Notes: generated by a model not told the origin, from the letters alone. Counted from the stretch's first letter, positions 1 to 11,251 are shown. The stretch: DNA of 64,000 nucleotides from Candidatus Porisulfidus sp. TsSOB (GCA_002631715.1 MRSX01000003.1:186001-250000), one strand, 5' to 3'. Made by a program: numbers and translations.

Positions 1-1
1 T

Positions 2-1189
2 CCTCGCACTTTTGCTTTTATCCCATCGTCTCCCACATGGCCCGGAGTGCTGGCCGACTTCATGGCGGCGGGATACAACATCAATTCGGCTACCTGGCTG
101 ACTGCAAGCGGACCCAGCCAGATCGAACTGACGGTCATCGACTGGTTCCGGCGATGGCTGGGTTACCCAAGTGGTGCCGGCGGTCTCCTCACAAGCGGGG
201 GATCGGCGGCCAGCCTAAATGCCCTCGTTGCAGCACGGGAAGCCGCGGGCAACCCTGAGCAGGGAACCGTGTATATGAGCGATCAGAGTCATACCGTACA
301 GGTCCGGGCGGCAAAGATTGTAGGTGTTCGGTCGGAACATATACGCATGATTCCATGCGATCAATGCTTCCGCATCGACATGAAAGCCCTAGCTCATGCC
401 GTAGATGAAGACCTTGCTGCAGGGCTCAATCCTATCGCCGTGTGCGCCAATGCGGGAACCTCCAGTACCGGGGCGATCGATCCGCTTGAGGCAATGGCAG
501 ATTTCTGCGAGAAACGGGGCATCTGGCTGCATGTGGATGCTGCTTACGGAGGGTTTGCAGTCGTAACCGAGAAAGGAAAGACGTTGTTGCGCGGAATCGA
601 ACATGCTGATTCGGTTGTGCTAGATGCCCACAAGTGGTTTTTCCAGCCATACGAAGCCGGTGGCCTCATGGTCAAGGACATACGTACCCTCGAGCGTACG
701 TTCACAATCCACCATGATGTTCTCCAAGATACGCTTTGGGGCGCGGATCATCCGAATTTTTCTGACCACGGCTTGCAACTGAGTCGTTCGTTCAGGGCTT
801 TAAAAATCTGGATGTCCGTCCAGACCTTCGGGATGGCAGCATTTCGAAAGGCTGTAGCAAAAGGAATGGAATTGGCCAACCGGGCGGGCGAATATGTTGA
901 AGAACACAAAAATTTCGAACTCCTGAGCCCAGTAACCTTGAGTGTTGTATGTTTTCGGATTAATCCCGCTGAGGCTCATCTCGACGAGAAGGCTTTAGAA
1001 GAAATCAACCGAGCCGTGCTGGCTCGCGTCTTTTGGGACGACCGGGCGCTCATGTCGTCGACGACGCTTGGAAAAACTTTTTCGCTCAGGCTTTGCATCC
1101 TGAACCACATGACCACCTGGAATGATGTGTACGAAACCTTAGAAACAATTGAACGGTTCGGGAAAGAAGCGCTGGAAGATCAAAAATGA
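2..1189 (+). CDS. PLP-dependent aromatic/amino-acid decarboxylase (group II), 5' truncated by window edge
   Basis: The frame is open from base 2 and already reads as family sequence there (PRTFAFIPSSP, then GVLADFMAAGYNIN), so the start lies left of the window and roughly 60-80 residues are missing. The 395 residues present include HVDAAYGG, which contacts the cofactor, and DAHKW, whose Lys forms the PLP Schiff base. This is the group II fold shared by aromatic-L-amino-acid, tyrosine and glutamate decarboxylases, and it would be cytosolic. Substrate cannot be read from the sequence. It converges on an aldehyde dehydrogenase, and an amine-to-aldehyde-to-acid route is possible, but no amine oxidase or transaminase is seen between them. 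Confidence 0.88.
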   Translation, partial: PRTFAFIPSSPTWPGVLADFMAAGYNINSATWLTASGPSQIELTVIDWFRRWLGYPSGAGGLLTSGGSAASLNALVAAREAAGNPEQGTVYMSDQSHTVQVRAAKIVGVRSEHIRMIPCDQCFRIDMKALAHAVDEDLAAGLNPIAVCANAGTSSTGAIDPLEAMADFCEKRGIWLHVDAAYGGFAVVTEKGKTLLRGIEHADSVVLDAHKWFFQPYEAGGLMVKDIRTLERTFTIHHDVLQDTLWGADHPNFSDHGLQLSRSFRALKIWMSVQTFGMAAFRKAVAKGMELANRAGEYVEEHKNFELLSPVTLSVVCFRINPAEAHLDEKALEEINRAVLARVFWDDRALMSSTTLGKTFSLRLCILNHMTTWNDVYETLETIERFGKEALEDQK

Positions 1190-1221
1190 CTCCGGGTATC
1201 CGGGATCGTCTTGCGTCCTGT

Positions 1222-2655
1222 TCAAGTATTGGTCGAGTAGCCTGTAACCGCCTTTGCCTCAAGAAACTCCTCAAGGCCGTATCGTCCCCACTCGCGGCCA
1301 TTGCCGGACTGCTTATATCCACCGAACGGTGTTTTGCTGTCTGGTGGCGTTCCATTGAGATACACATTTCCTGCCCGGATACGGCGCGCTACGGCCCGCG
1401 CATGTTCGAGATCGCCCGAGGAGATATAGCCTGACAACCCGTATACCGTATCGTTTGCAATCCGCACGGCGTCCTCCTCGTCCGCATAACCAATCAGAGA
1501 GAGCACCGGACCGAAAATTTCCTGCCGGGCGATCTTCATTTCATTGTTTACACGGGAGAACACTGTCGGCTTCACATAATAACCAACATTCAGGCCTTCC
1601 GGGCGACCAACACCACCCGTCACCAACTCGGCGCTTTCGTCTATGCCAGCCTGGATCAGGTCCTGAACCCGGTTGAATTGCGATTCGGAGACAACCGGAC
1701 CCATCGTTGTGTCCGTGGCATTGGGATTCCCTATCTTCACTCCTTCTGCCGTTTCTCTGGCAATCGCCGCCGCTTCCTCCATTCGCGATTCAGGCACCAA
1801 CATCCGCGACGGAGCAATGCAGGACTGGCCCGAGTTCGTGCACAACCAAGAGACATCGCGCGGGATCGCTTCTTGGAAATCCGCGTCGTCGAGCAAAATA
1901 TTGGCGGACTGGCCGCCCAACTCTTGTGCGACCCGCTTGACGGTCGGCGCCGCATTGCGCGCAACCTCAATGCCTGCTCGTGTCGAGCCGGTGAATGAAA
2001 CCATGTCGATGTCGGGGTGCGAAGCAAGAGCCGCACCGACCGTAGGGCCTTCGCCGTTCACAAGGTTGAACACTCCCGGCGGGACACCTGCGGCATCCAG
2101 AATTTCGGCGAATAGAATTGCGTTGAACGGGGCAATTTCGGAGGGTTTCAAGATCATCGTGCAGCCCGCTGCCAATGCCGGCGCGACTTTGCAGGTAATC
2201 TGGTTCATGGGCCAATTCCACGGAGTGATAAACCCGCAGACCCCCACGGGTTCGCGCATGACGCGGGAAGAGCCCAAGTCTTCCTCGAACTTGAATTCAC
2301 GCAAAACGTCGAGCGTCGTGATCAGGTGATCCAGTCCCATGGGGACTTGTGCCGAATGCGCGAGATTGATTGGCGCACCCATCTCTTCGCTGATCGTTGC
2401 CGCAATCTCACCGGAACGAGCCTTGTAGTGATCGATGATGTTTTCCAACAATTCAATCCGCTCTTCCCGCGAGGTTCGCGAATAGGAATCAAAGGCGGAT
2501 CTTGCTACAGCGACGGCTTTATCGACATCTTCTTGGTTCCCTGCCGCCACGGAGCCGATAATTTTCTCTGTCGCAGGATTAATGACTTCCAGAGCCTGGT
2601 TTGCCAGGGGCTCGACCCATTCGCCATTAATGTAAAACCGAGTTTGGTTCTTCAT
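1222..2655 (-). CDS. NAD(P)-dependent aldehyde dehydrogenase
   Basis: This 477-residue protein has the usual length for the ALDH superfamily. It shows the NAD-binding region TPWNWP near residue 144, FTGSTRAG near 221, the general base in ELGGQ (Glu245) and the nucleophile in NSGQSCIAPSR (Cys279). It oxidises an aldehyde to the carboxylate in the cytosol through a thiohemiacetal on Cys279. Substrate specificity is not visible. It is transcribed alone, converging on the decarboxylase, and the ATG at 2655 gives the normal N-terminus (FYINGEWVEP). Confidence 0.93.
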   Translation of the reverse strand: MKNQTRFYINGEWVEPLANQALEVINPATEKIIGSVAAGNQEDVDKAVAVARSAFDSYSRTSREERIELLENIIDHYKARSGEIAATISEEMGAPINLAHSAQVPMGLDHLITTLDVLREFKFEEDLGSSRVMREPVGVCGFITPWNWPMNQITCKVAPALAAGCTMILKPSEIAPFNAILFAEILDAAGVPPGVFNLVNGEGPTVGAALASHPDIDMVSFTGSTRAGIEVARNAAPTVKRVAQELGGQSANILLDDADFQEAIPRDVSWLCTNSGQSCIAPSRMLVPESRMEEAAAIARETAEGVKIGNPNATDTTMGPVVSESQFNRVQDLIQAGIDESAELVTGGVGRPEGLNVGYYVKPTVFSRVNNEMKIARQEIFGPVLSLIGYADEEDAVRIANDTVYGLSGYISSGDLEHARAVARRIRAGNVYLNGTPPDSKTPFGGYKQSGNGREWGRYGLEEFLEAKAVTGYSTNT

Positions 2656-2713
2656 CGCTATTCTCTAGATTTATGCGGGGAACCTTAAGAGATGCGCGGA
2701 GTTAGCATTTATT

Positions 2714-3832
2714 TTACGGTGAAATCTGCACTAGTGGACCAGACTCTGGAGGACGCGAAGCTTCTAGGAGGAGCTTGCACAGTTCGGTATTAACATAATA
2801 GTCGCCCCGGCCTACTCGGCGTTTTTCGACAAGCCCGATGTTCGCAAGCTGGCCCAACCAGCGGGTGGCCGTTGCTCGCGAAACCTCAAGTTCGTGCTGG
2901 ACATGCTGCACACGTGTATAGGGATGCCGGAAAAGGTTGTTGAGAAGATCCTGAGAGTACAACTTGGGCAAAGCCTCACGCATCCGCGACTTGTGCGCCG
3001 TCATAAGTTCACGAATTCCGGTGACTAGTTGCAGACTCCCTCTGGAGGTGTCTTCTACCACCGCAAGCATATAAAGCACCCAGTCCTCCCAAGCACCTTC
3101 TTCTTGTACGGACCGAAACAGTTGATAGTATCTTTCTTTAGTGTGGAGAATCATCCGGCTCAAGTACAAGATTGGAGAGTCAAGCAAGTTCATTTTCGTG
3201 AGATAGAGAACATTCAGAATTCGACCCACACGCCCATTGCCATCGGAAAAAGGATGAATACTCTCAAACTGCAAATGGAAGAGGGCCATCCGGACTAGGG
3301 GGTCGAGCGATCCCGGGGAATCATCGTTGACATAGTGCAAAAGTGAGCGCATGAATATTGCGACCTCGGTAGGATCTTTCGGCGGGGTATACACGACTCT
3401 CTGTTCAGCCCGATTGCCAACGTAGACGGGTTTCTTCCGAAAACCATCCTGACAGTCCATGATTTCGCGGTAGATTTCTATGAGCATATCTTCAGTTACC
3501 TGCTGCCCCGATTCGATCAAGCGGCGATAACCCTTCTTCAGAGCCCGACGATACCGCATCACCTCTTTGGCAGGAGCAGGCACTCCTGATCCCTCCGGGA
3601 GGCTGTCCGCCTGAAACAGTTCATCTTGTGTGGTGACGATGTTCTCGATTGCAGAACTTGCGTAAGCCTCTTGCAAAGTAAGTGTGTCGACGAGAATTTC
3701 CTGATTGGGTATAGCGGATGCACGCCCCACAAGTTCTCCTAAGACCCGATTCGCACTGGCAAGTGCTTTCAAGACTGGCACTGTATTTAGGTCAATACCG
3801 CCGGGAGGCAATGGCTGAAGGTAATGTTTCAT
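2714..3832 (-). CDS. Fic/DOC family protein, N-terminal autoinhibitory helix type, with C-terminal winged helix
   Basis: The Fic core motif HPFSDGNGRVGR begins at His193, counted from the ATG at 3832. Fic enzymes usually transfer AMP from ATP to a hydroxyl side chain. The motif S-x-x-x-E-N at Ser59-Asn64 (SSAIEN) matches the inhibitory helix whose Glu blocks ATP binding, so it would be class II, with the inhibitor in the same chain. The C-terminus (SRATATRWLGQL) looks like a winged-helix DNA-binding domain, which suggests autorepression. A TTG nine bases upstream at 3841 is an alternative start. No separate antitoxin gene is adjacent. The target protein is unknown. Confidence 0.9.
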   Translation of the reverse strand: MKHYLQPLPPGGIDLNTVPVLKALASANRVLGELVGRASAIPNQEILVDTLTLQEAYASSAIENIVTTQDELFQADSLPEGSGVPAPAKEVMRYRRALKKGYRRLIESGQQVTEDMLIEIYREIMDCQDGFRKKPVYVGNRAEQRVVYTPPKDPTEVAIFMRSLLHYVNDDSPGSLDPLVRMALFHLQFESIHPFSDGNGRVGRILNVLYLTKMNLLDSPILYLSRMILHTKERYYQLFRSVQEEGAWEDWVLYMLAVVEDTSRGSLQLVTGIRELMTAHKSRMREALPKLYSQDLLNNLFRHPYTRVQHVQHELEVSRATATRWLGQLANIGLVEKRRVGRGDYYVNTELCKLLLEASRPPESGPLVQISP

Positions 3833-3841
3833 CTTTTGCAA

Positions 3842-4107
3842 TCATCTACTCAAAATAATGGATTTATTGTATATGTATATATAGAAGTAATCAATTATAG
3901 TATTTTTTGAGAAGAAATAGGCAGTAGTTTCTCAATATTGAGCATATTTAATCGCCTAGGCCCCAATGGCCGTGTCTTCTAGAGATCAATAGAGTATGTT
4001 TTAGCGTTTATGCTGAGTGCAACGAAAACTCAGCAAAATAAGAAAAACGACCCCTATGGAAATAGCCGCACCCCAAAATCAGTGCAAGCGGCCGGATCAG
4101 CCCCCGT
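3842..4107. other. AT-rich intergenic region
   Basis: About 265 bases are clearly richer in A and T than the flanks, especially 3842-3930. The region must hold the promoter of the minus-strand Fic gene. I see no convincing ORF, tRNA or strong hairpin. The composition change suggests that the Fic gene and its leader were acquired. Confidence 0.5.
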
Positions 4108-5184
4108 TCACTTGAGCAGCCAGGCGTTGAATCGTTCGTTCAGTTCGTCGATTCGGTCCGCCCAGAACTCCTTGTCGTTCCAGACTGCGTTGCGAATGTT
4201 GTCCGGTGCGGTCGGCATGAGCGGGCGCATGTCCAGTGCCGGGTCAGCATGATAGGCACCGATCATCGCAGACGCGGAGCGGCGCACCGGCGCGTAGGAG
4301 ATCCACGAAGCCTGGACCGCCATGTTCTCCGGTGTGGAGACGAACGCCAGGAAATCCAAGGCCAGTTCCATGTCCGGCGTATCTTTCACGATCGCCCAAC
4401 TGTTGACCGTCAACACCTGCGCGTCCCAGACCACTTCCAGCGACTGTCCTTCCGCTACGGCTGCGTTGAAGATGCGCCCGTTATAGGCAGTACTCATCAC
4501 GACCTCGCCATCCACCAGCAGTTGCGGAGGCTGCGCCCCGGATTCCCACCATACGACGTGCTCCTTGATGGTGTCCAGTTTGGCAAAGGCGCGGTCCACC
4601 CCCTCCGAAGTCTGCAACACCTCGTAGACTTTCTCTGGCGAGACACCATCGGCAACCAACGCCATCTCCAGGTTGGCCTTGGGAACCTTGCGCATGCCGC
4701 GTCGACCGGGGAATTTCTCCAGATCGAAAAAGTCATTGATCGTGGCTGGCGCAGGCGATAGCTGTTCCCGGTCATAGGCGAACACCGTCGACCACGCGAT
4801 GGTGCCGACCGCGCAATCGCTGATCGTGCCTTCGTAGAAGTCCTCCACGGCCGGAGTGCCATCTGGCGCCGGAGGCAGGATGGAGGGGTCGATCTCCTCG
4901 TGCAGCCCTTCGTCACAACCCAGCAACACTTCGGCGGCCTGCGAATCCACGACGTCCCAAGTCACCTGACCAGCCTGAACCTGCGCCTTGATTTCGGCAA
5001 GTCCACCGTTGTAGTCCTCGGACAGGATGCGGTGTCCGGTCTTGGCCATCCACGGCTTGTGGTAGGCCTCGATCTGGCTCTGGGTGTAGGCACCCCCGAA
5101 GGAAACCACGGTCAGTTCGCCCGCTGACGCAACGCTCGCTGCGAGACCCAAGGCCGCAGCGTAAGGAAACAAGTGAAATTTCAT
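4108..5184 (-). CDS. Periplasmic extracellular solute-binding protein, spermidine/putrescine (PotD-like) type
   Basis: The ATG at 5184 gives a clean signal peptide (MKFHLFPYAAALGLAASVASA) followed by ELTVVSFGGAYTQSQ, typical of the polyamine/iron binding-protein fold. The frame opens upstream to 5235, but that would place 17 extra residues before the signal peptide. The mature protein of about 335 residues would capture a small cationic solute in the periplasm for an ABC importer. No ATPase or permease gene is in the window, so it is an orphan here. The ligand is an inference from family resemblance. Confidence 0.82.
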   Translation of the reverse strand: MKFHLFPYAAALGLAASVASAGELTVVSFGGAYTQSQIEAYHKPWMAKTGHRILSEDYNGGLAEIKAQVQAGQVTWDVVDSQAAEVLLGCDEGLHEEIDPSILPPAPDGTPAVEDFYEGTISDCAVGTIAWSTVFAYDREQLSPAPATINDFFDLEKFPGRRGMRKVPKANLEMALVADGVSPEKVYEVLQTSEGVDRAFAKLDTIKEHVVWWESGAQPPQLLVDGEVVMSTAYNGRIFNAAVAEGQSLEVVWDAQVLTVNSWAIVKDTPDMELALDFLAFVSTPENMAVQASWISYAPVRRSASAMIGAYHADPALDMRPLMPTAPDNIRNAVWNDKEFWADRIDELNERFNAWLLK

Positions 5185-5445
5185 AATGGCATCCCAAAAA
5201 TGTCTCAGATGAATGGCATTTCTATGGCGCCACATTCTGGGACGGCAGTCTCAGGCATTTCGGCTAGCCAGCGCCTCGACGGTGAAGTCGTCGTGCCTCG
5301 GGACACCCATGCGACAACAGATTGAAGTATACGACACCGCGCCGGAAAAATCATGGCGCTGCACGTGCCATTCGAATTTGTATGCGCATGTCGATGCAAC
5401 GGTGTTTCCTCCCACAATCCAGGGCAGGATAAGCGTTTTACAGCC

Positions 5446-5919
5446 TTAGGAAGAAGTTCGGCGAAAGCTCACCAAGATCAAAATAACGACACCCACCGAA
5501 ATCGCGGCATCGGCCAAGTTGAAGGTCGGCCAGTGCCAGCCGCGGTAATGCAGCACGATAAAGTCCGTTACCGCGCCCGTGGACAGACGGTCGACCAAGT
5601 TGCCGGCCGCACCACCCAGGATTAACGCAAGCGGCCACAGCAACCGCCGTTCCGCGGAGGTCAGGCGGTGAATCCACACGCCCAGCCAGATCATGACCGC
5701 AATGCTGACCGCCGACAGGAATCCACGTTGCCAGCCTCCGGCATCGTGCAAAAGGCTGAACGCGGCCCCTGTGTTGTAGGTCAGCTGAAAAGATAGGAAA
5801 GGAAGCAGTACCAGTTCCTGATGTAGCGCAAAAGCACGTTCAATCAAGAACTTGCTCAACTGATCCAATGCCAGCACTCCGCCCGCCACCGGAAGTGCCG
5901 CGCGCCACGAATCAGACAT
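5446..5919 (-). CDS. lspA: Lipoprotein signal peptidase II
   Basis: This 157-residue inner-membrane aspartyl peptidase cleaves the signal peptide of diacylglyceryl-prolipoproteins. The family signature is intact: [10 protein letters not shown] in the first periplasmic loop, [10 protein letters not shown] carrying one catalytic Asp, and VTDFI carrying the other, with four hydrophobic segments. Its ATG lies inside the last codons of ileS (8-base overlap), so it is translationally coupled. ileS-lspA is a standard pair in proteobacteria. Confidence 0.97.
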   Translation of the reverse strand: MSDSWRAALPVAGGVLALDQLSKFLIERAFALHQELVLLPFLSFQLTYNTGAAFSLLHDAGGWQRGFLSAVSIAVMIWLGVWIHRLTSAERRLLWPLALILGGAAGNLVDRLSTGAVTDFIVLHYRGWHWPTFNLADAAISVGVVILILVSFRRTSS

Positions 5920-8719
5920 ATTGCCGTTCCTCGCCTTCTCCCTCTACGTTGGTGTGGCAACGTGCGCACAGTTCCGGGTGCGCATCAATGCTGCCGACTG
6001 TCGGGTCATGGTGCCAGCAGCGGATGCACTTGGAGTGCGTGCTGGAAACGGCCGCAACATGAAGCGTGCCGGCCCGGGGCATTTGATAGGTTTGCGCATC
6101 GGGCGCAGGGGTATCGCTGAGCCGCGCGTCGGAAGTGATGAACAGAAAATGTAATTCAGGCCCGAGCCGTTCCAGCAACCGGGCCGTGTCGGATTCCACG
6201 GTCAACGTCACCTCGGCATCCAGAGCCGCCCCGATCACTTCCGCCTGGCGCAGGGGTTCCAGCGTCTGGCTGACCGCCTGCCGGACTTCCAGGAGGATCT
6301 CCCAGTCATCGTCGGAAAACGCGGAAGACACGTTTCGCCATGCTTCCAGGTCAAACCATTCAGTCAGGTGGACCGAATCCTCGCGTGGCCCCGGAATATG
6401 CTCGTAAATCTCGTCGGCGGTGAACGGGCAGATCGGTGCAAGCCAGCGGCACATCGCTTCAGCCAGAAGGAACATGGCGCTCTGCGCACTGCGGCGGGCC
6501 GGGTGATTGGCCGGGAGCGTGTAGGTGCGGTCCTTGGTCACGTCGAGGTACAGGCTGCCGAGCTCAATAACGCAGAACGTGTGCAAACGCTGGCAGATCG
6601 TGTGGAACCGGTAGCGCTGGAAATCCTCGCGAATCTCCGCATCATGGACGGCGGCCTTCTTCAGGATCCACTGATCCAAGGCCAACATGTCCTCCGGTGC
6701 GCACATGTCAACGGCGGGATCAAAATCGTGCAGGCTCGCCAGCAGGTAGCGTGCGGTATTGCGAATCCGGCGATAAGTTTCTGCAGTATGTCCGAGGATT
6801 TCTTCCGATACCGCCAATTCGCCGCTGGTATCGGTTGATGCCACCCACAGGCGCAGGATGTCTGCGCCCAAACTATCCACGATTTTCTGGGGTTCAACGA
6901 TATTGCCGCGAGACTTGGACATCTTGTGTCCATGCGCATCAACCACGAAACCGTGCGTCAAAACCTGCCGGTACGGCGGCGCATCGTTCAGCGCCACGCC
7001 GGTCAGCAGCGAGGACTGGAACCAGCCGCGGTGCTGATCCGAACCTTCCAGGTAAAGATCGACTTGCGTGCCCTCGCCATATTCTTCAGCCATCACGGTG
7101 CGATGGGTGACTCCCGAATCGAACCAGACGTCCAAAGTGTCTTGCGATTTCGCATATTCGGATGCCTGATCGCCCAGTAATTCCTCAGGTTCCAGATCAA
7201 ACCACGCATCGATGCCGTCCTGCTCGATGCGGCGGGCCACCTCTTCGAGCAGCGCCGGCGTGTCCGGATGCAGTTCTTCGTTGTCGTGACGCCAGAACAA
7301 CGGAATGGGCGAGCCCCAGTTTCGTTGCCGACTGATGCACCAGTCCGGTCGTCCCGTCAGCATTCCGCGGATGCGCTCCCGGCCCCAGGCCGGGTACCAG
7401 GTCACCTGATCCGTGGCGTCAAGGGCATGATCGCGCAAATCGTTCGTTTCCATATCGATGAACCACTGCGCAGCAGCGCGAAACAGCAAGGGAGTGTGAT
7501 GCCGCCAGCAGTGCGGATAACTGTGCGGGTGTGAAGCCTCCGCCAGCAACCGCCCAGATTGTCTTAATGCTTCAAGGATGCGCGGGTTGGCCTCGGCTAC
7601 ACCAAGGCCGCCAACTATCGGCGTATCGGCACGGAAGCGTCCATCCTCTTCCACCGGGCAGTCCACCGGCAGACCGAACCGGAGTCCGACCGCATGGTCT
7701 TCCGGCCCGTGCGCCGGTGCCGTATGCACGCAACCGGTGCCTTCTTCGGCGGTGACGTGCTCCCCGGTGATGATCGGCACAGTCTTGTCCAGAAACGGAT
7801 GCCGAAGGGAAATGCCTTCCAGCCGGTCTCCACGAACTGAAGCCCCCTCGACTGCATGGGCGCCGACGCGTTCGCAGAAAGCTTCGCGAAGGGCTGCGGC
7901 CACCAGCAACTGGCAGCCTTCCCGCTCGACCAGCACATACTCAAGCCCCGGATGCAGGCAGACGGCTTCGTTGGCCAGAAGAGTCCAGGGAGTGGTCGTC
8001 CAGATCACCACTGAAGCCTTGGAATCTCCTGCTATATCAAAGGTCTGTGCCAGTGCCGAATCGGCTGCATCGAAACCGACATCGATCGATGGGGAAACAT
8101 GATCTTCGTATTCGACTTCGGCCTCGGCCAGGGCCGAACGGCAATCGGCACACCAGTACACCGGCTTGTAGCCTCGTGTCAGATAACCGGACTCCAACAG
8201 CGTGCCCAGTGCCCGCACGATGCCGGCCTCGGTCTTGGGGGCCATGGTCAGGTACGGGTCGTCCCACTGCCCCAGCACGCCCAAGCGGACGAAATCCTCG
8301 CGCTGCTCATCGACCTGCTGAGCGGCATAGTCGCGGCAGGCGGCACGGAAGGCCCGACCGTCTGCGCAAACTTCATCTGGCAGGGTCTTTTCAATCTGCA
8401 ACTCGATTGGCAGACCGTGGCAATCCCAGCCTGGGCGGTACGGGGCATCGAAACCGTCCAGGCTCCGCGAACGCACCACGATGTCCTTCAAGGTCTTGTT
8501 CACCGCGTGTCCCATGTGGAGCTTGCCGTTGGCGTACGGCGGGCCATCATGCAGGACGAAGCGGTCCCGATCCCGCCGGGCGTCTCTCAGGCGGCCGTAG
8601 AGATCCAGTTCCTGCCACCGTTGCAGTCGTTCGGGTTCGCGCTTCGCGAGATTCCCGCGCATCGGGAAGTCGGTGCGCGGCAGGTTCAGCGTATCGCGGT
8701 ACGGGTTAGGCGGAGCCAT
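5912..8719 (-). CDS. ileS: Isoleucyl-tRNA synthetase
   Basis: This class I aminoacyl-tRNA synthetase of about 935 residues charges tRNA-Ile. The HIGH-type motif appears as [10 protein letters not shown] and the KMSKS motif as KMSKSRGN. The editing domain lies between them, and the C-terminal zinc site has CIRCWHH and CARCH. I chose the ATG at 8719 because [14 protein letters not shown] aligns with the usual bacterial N-terminus. The frame extends to 8746 with TTG and ATG options. It follows ribF with a 14-base overlap and precedes lspA. Confidence 0.97.
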   Translation of the reverse strand: MAPPNPYRDTLNLPRTDFPMRGNLAKREPERLQRWQELDLYGRLRDARRDRDRFVLHDGPPYANGKLHMGHAVNKTLKDIVVRSRSLDGFDAPYRPGWDCHGLPIELQIEKTLPDEVCADGRAFRAACRDYAAQQVDEQREDFVRLGVLGQWDDPYLTMAPKTEAGIVRALGTLLESGYLTRGYKPVYWCADCRSALAEAEVEYEDHVSPSIDVGFDAADSALAQTFDIAGDSKASVVIWTTTPWTLLANEAVCLHPGLEYVLVEREGCQLLVAAALREAFCERVGAHAVEGASVRGDRLEGISLRHPFLDKTVPIITGEHVTAEEGTGCVHTAPAHGPEDHAVGLRFGLPVDCPVEEDGRFRADTPIVGGLGVAEANPRILEALRQSGRLLAEASHPHSYPHCWRHHTPLLFRAAAQWFIDMETNDLRDHALDATDQVTWYPAWGRERIRGMLTGRPDWCISRQRNWGSPIPLFWRHDNEELHPDTPALLEEVARRIEQDGIDAWFDLEPEELLGDQASEYAKSQDTLDVWFDSGVTHRTVMAEEYGEGTQVDLYLEGSDQHRGWFQSSLLTGVALNDAPPYRQVLTHGFVVDAHGHKMSKSRGNIVEPQKIVDSLGADILRLWVASTDTSGELAVSEEILGHTAETYRRIRNTARYLLASLHDFDPAVDMCAPEDMLALDQWILKKAAVHDAEIREDFQRYRFHTICQRLHTFCVIELGSLYLDVTKDRTYTLPANHPARRSAQSAMFLLAEAMCRWLAPICPFTADEIYEHIPGPREDSVHLTEWFDLEAWRNVSSAFSDDDWEILLEVRQAVSQTLEPLRQAEVIGAALDAEVTLTVESDTARLLERLGPELHFLFITSDARLSDTPAPDAQTYQMPRAGTLHVAAVSSTHSKCIRCWHHDPTVGSIDAHPELCARCHTNVEGEGEERQYV

Positions 8720-9674
8720 CAGCAAAAAATTCCCGGGCGGCATCAATATCGCGGCCGATCTGTTCGCGCAGGCGGTCGACCGAGTCGAAACGCTGCTCGG
8801 CGCGCAGACGCTGGTGAAAGCGCACGGTCATACGCTGACCGTACAGATCGTCGGCAAAGTCTAACAGGTGGACCTCGATCAGCAAGCGCGTGCCGTCCAC
8901 GGTCGGCCGGGTCCCCACGTTGGCGACGCCTTGGCAAAGACGGTCGCCCAGTCGGCAGGTCACCGTGAAGACGCCCCGCATTGGTGGATTGTGCGGAAAA
9001 TCGAGGTTGGCGGTTGGGAAACCGAGTTCGCGACCGTGTCGATCTCCTTCGATCACTTCGGCATCGATCTCGAACGGGTGCCCGAGCAGACGTTCCGCAG
9101 CCGGGACATCGCCGTCGGCCAAGACCATGCGAATCCGGGTGCTGCTCACCCGGCTCCCGTCCAGTTCGAAGACGGGCGCGGCCTCAAGGTCGAAGCCGCA
9201 GGCCGAGGACTCGGCCTCGAGTAGTGCGAAATCCCCGGCACGGTCGCGACCGAAGCGGAAATCCTCGCCCACCGTGAGATAGCGCATGCCAAGACGGTCG
9301 ATCAGCAGGTCCCGCACGAATTCCTGTGCTCCGATGGCAGCGGTCTGCGCGTTGAACGGAAGCGTCACGAAATGGTCGAGCCTGGGAAACAACTGTTCGG
9401 TGAACCGCTTCTTGTCGACCAGCGAACCAATCCGTGGCGCGTTTTCCATACCCCTGAAGAACTCCTGCGGTAAAGGCTCCAAGGTCAGCAGAACAGATTC
9501 CAGCCCGCGGGTGGCAGCGGCATCCAAGAGCCGCTCCAGCACCGACTGGTGCCCCCGGTGCAATCCGTCATAGCTGCCGATCGTGACCGCGCAGGGGCGG
9601 TGGGTCGGCAATACGCTTTCCAATTCCGGCATCCATGCCTGCGCATCGGCAGGAGGTTCGGCAGAGGCGTTCAC
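8706..9674 (-). CDS. ribF: Bifunctional riboflavin kinase / FAD synthetase
   Basis: This cytosolic enzyme phosphorylates riboflavin to FMN and adenylylates FMN to FAD. The N-terminal nucleotidyl-transferase half has the motif [12 protein letters not shown]. The C-terminal flavokinase half has [14 protein letters not shown]. The frame is open to 9821, but the extra sequence is murJ antiframe. The GTG at 9674 shares GTGA with the murJ stop codon and gives a normal length of 322 residues. It sits between murJ and ileS in one operon. Confidence 0.95.
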   Translation of the reverse strand: MNASAEPPADAQAWMPELESVLPTHRPCAVTIGSYDGLHRGHQSVLERLLDAAATRGLESVLLTLEPLPQEFFRGMENAPRIGSLVDKKRFTEQLFPRLDHFVTLPFNAQTAAIGAQEFVRDLLIDRLGMRYLTVGEDFRFGRDRAGDFALLEAESSACGFDLEAAPVFELDGSRVSSTRIRMVLADGDVPAAERLLGHPFEIDAEVIEGDRHGRELGFPTANLDFPHNPPMRGVFTVTCRLGDRLCQGVANVGTRPTVDGTRLLIEVHLLDFADDLYGQRMTVRFHQRLRAEQRFDSVDRLREQIGRDIDAAREFFADGSA

Positions 9675-11251
9675 GCAGCAGCTTTCCCGGTCAGGGATTG
9701 AATGCGGAAGTCGCGGATGCGGGTGCCCAAGACCCACAGCACGGCTGCGTAGACGACTGCACCCAGAATGACCAGTTCGACCAGTTGAAGCAGGCGACCG
9801 GCAAATTCGAGGCGGGTCCACTCAAGAGTCTCCGGGATGAGCGGCCACAGCACGGCCGCCATGGCCGCACAGGACAGGCTGACCCGGACCAGCAGCAGCA
9901 TCGTTGCCCGGCTGCCAGAGTAAAAGCTTTGGACACGCAGTTTTCGGTACAGGAGTCCGGCGTTCAGGTAGGCCGCGATGGCGGTTGCAAGTGCCAAGGC
10001 AACGTGCGGGCCCTCCAGGTCCGCAGTGAACCAGACCAGCAGGCCAATACCAGTCAATGCCATGTTGGCCAGCATCGCGATCACGCCGATTCGCACCGGG
10101 GTGCGGGTGTCCTGGTGGGCGAAAAATCCGGGTGCGAACACCTTGACCAAGATGAACGCGGGCAGGCCCAGTGCGAACGCGGTCAATGCGAGCCCGGCCA
10201 TGCGGGTGTCGAACATCGAGAATTCCCGGTACTGCAACAGCGTCGCCAGAATCGGCTCGGCCAGCAGCGCCAACCCAACTGCGGACGGCAACGCGACGGC
10301 CAGCCCGACCCGGACCCCCCACTCGAGCCCGGCCTGAAACCCTTCCCCGTCACTGCGGGCGCTGCACTCGGACAGCCGGGGCAGCAAGACCGTGGCCGTG
10401 GAAATCCCGAACAGCGCCAGCGGCAACTCCACGAACCGGTCCGACAGATACAGCCAACTGATGCTGCCAACTGCCAGGAAGGAAGCCACCAGAGTGTCGA
10501 ACAGCAGGTTGATCTGAACCACCGAGGAGCCGAACAGAGCCGGCAACATCAGCTTGGCGATACGCCGGAAACCAGGGTGATGCCAATCCAGCCGGGGCCG
10601 CGGCAACAGCCCCTGCCGATGCAGCCAGGGCAACTGAATCGCCAACTGCAGGACGCCGGCCCCGAAGACCCCCCAGGCCAACGCGTACACCGGCTGCTCG
10701 AGTCTCGGCGCAAGCCACAGCACGGCCGCGATCAGCGACAGGTTGAGCAGCGCCGGCGTGATCGCGGGCAAGGCGAAGCGCCCGAGCGCATTGAACATGC
10801 TTCCCGCCATGGCGGTCAGCGAAATAAACAGGACGTAAGGAAAAGTGATGCGAAGCAGGTCGCCGGCAACGTCGGCGCGCGGGTCGCCATCCATCGCGAA
10901 ACCCGGCGCGAAAATCATAATCAGCAAGGGCGCCGCCAGGATGCCGAGCGCGGTGATCAGGATCAGTACCGTCGCCAGCGCACCAGCCGTAGCATCTATA
11001 AGAGAATTGAGCTGCTGAGGTTTCTGTTCGCGGTATTCCACAAACACCGGCACGAACGCCTGCGAAAACGCACCTTCGGCGGACAGGCGACGCAGGAAAT
11101 TCGGGATACGGAACGCGACGAAAAACGCATCCAACGCACCGTGCGCATTGCTGATGAAGATGAACACCACCGCATCGCGGGCATAGCCCAACAAGCGGGA
11201 AAGCGAAGTCATAAACGCCGTGGTGGCCAAGGAGCGAAAGAGCCGGATCAT
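9671..11251 (-). CDS. murJ: Lipid II flippase MurJ (MviN)
   Basis: This polytopic inner-membrane protein of about 526 residues and roughly 14 transmembrane segments moves lipid-linked peptidoglycan precursor outward. The N-terminus SLSRLLGYARD is the family signature, followed by the AEGAFSQAFVPVF stretch. The ATG at 11251 was preferred because MIRLFRSLATTAF matches the usual start. An upstream TTG at 11275 adds eight residues. The stop overlaps the ribF GTG. In many gammaproteobacteria rpsT lies just upstream, but it is not seen here. Confidence 0.95.
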   Translation of the reverse strand: MIRLFRSLATTAFMTSLSRLLGYARDAVVFIFISNAHGALDAFFVAFRIPNFLRRLSAEGAFSQAFVPVFVEYREQKPQQLNSLIDATAGALATVLILITALGILAAPLLIMIFAPGFAMDGDPRADVAGDLLRITFPYVLFISLTAMAGSMFNALGRFALPAITPALLNLSLIAAVLWLAPRLEQPVYALAWGVFGAGVLQLAIQLPWLHRQGLLPRPRLDWHHPGFRRIAKLMLPALFGSSVVQINLLFDTLVASFLAVGSISWLYLSDRFVELPLALFGISTATVLLPRLSECSARSDGEGFQAGLEWGVRVGLAVALPSAVGLALLAEPILATLLQYREFSMFDTRMAGLALTAFALGLPAFILVKVFAPGFFAHQDTRTPVRIGVIAMLANMALTGIGLLVWFTADLEGPHVALALATAIAAYLNAGLLYRKLRVQSFYSGSRATMLLLVRVSLSCAAMAAVLWPLIPETLEWTRLEFAGRLLQLVELVILGAVVYAAVLWVLGTRIRDFRIQSLTGKAAA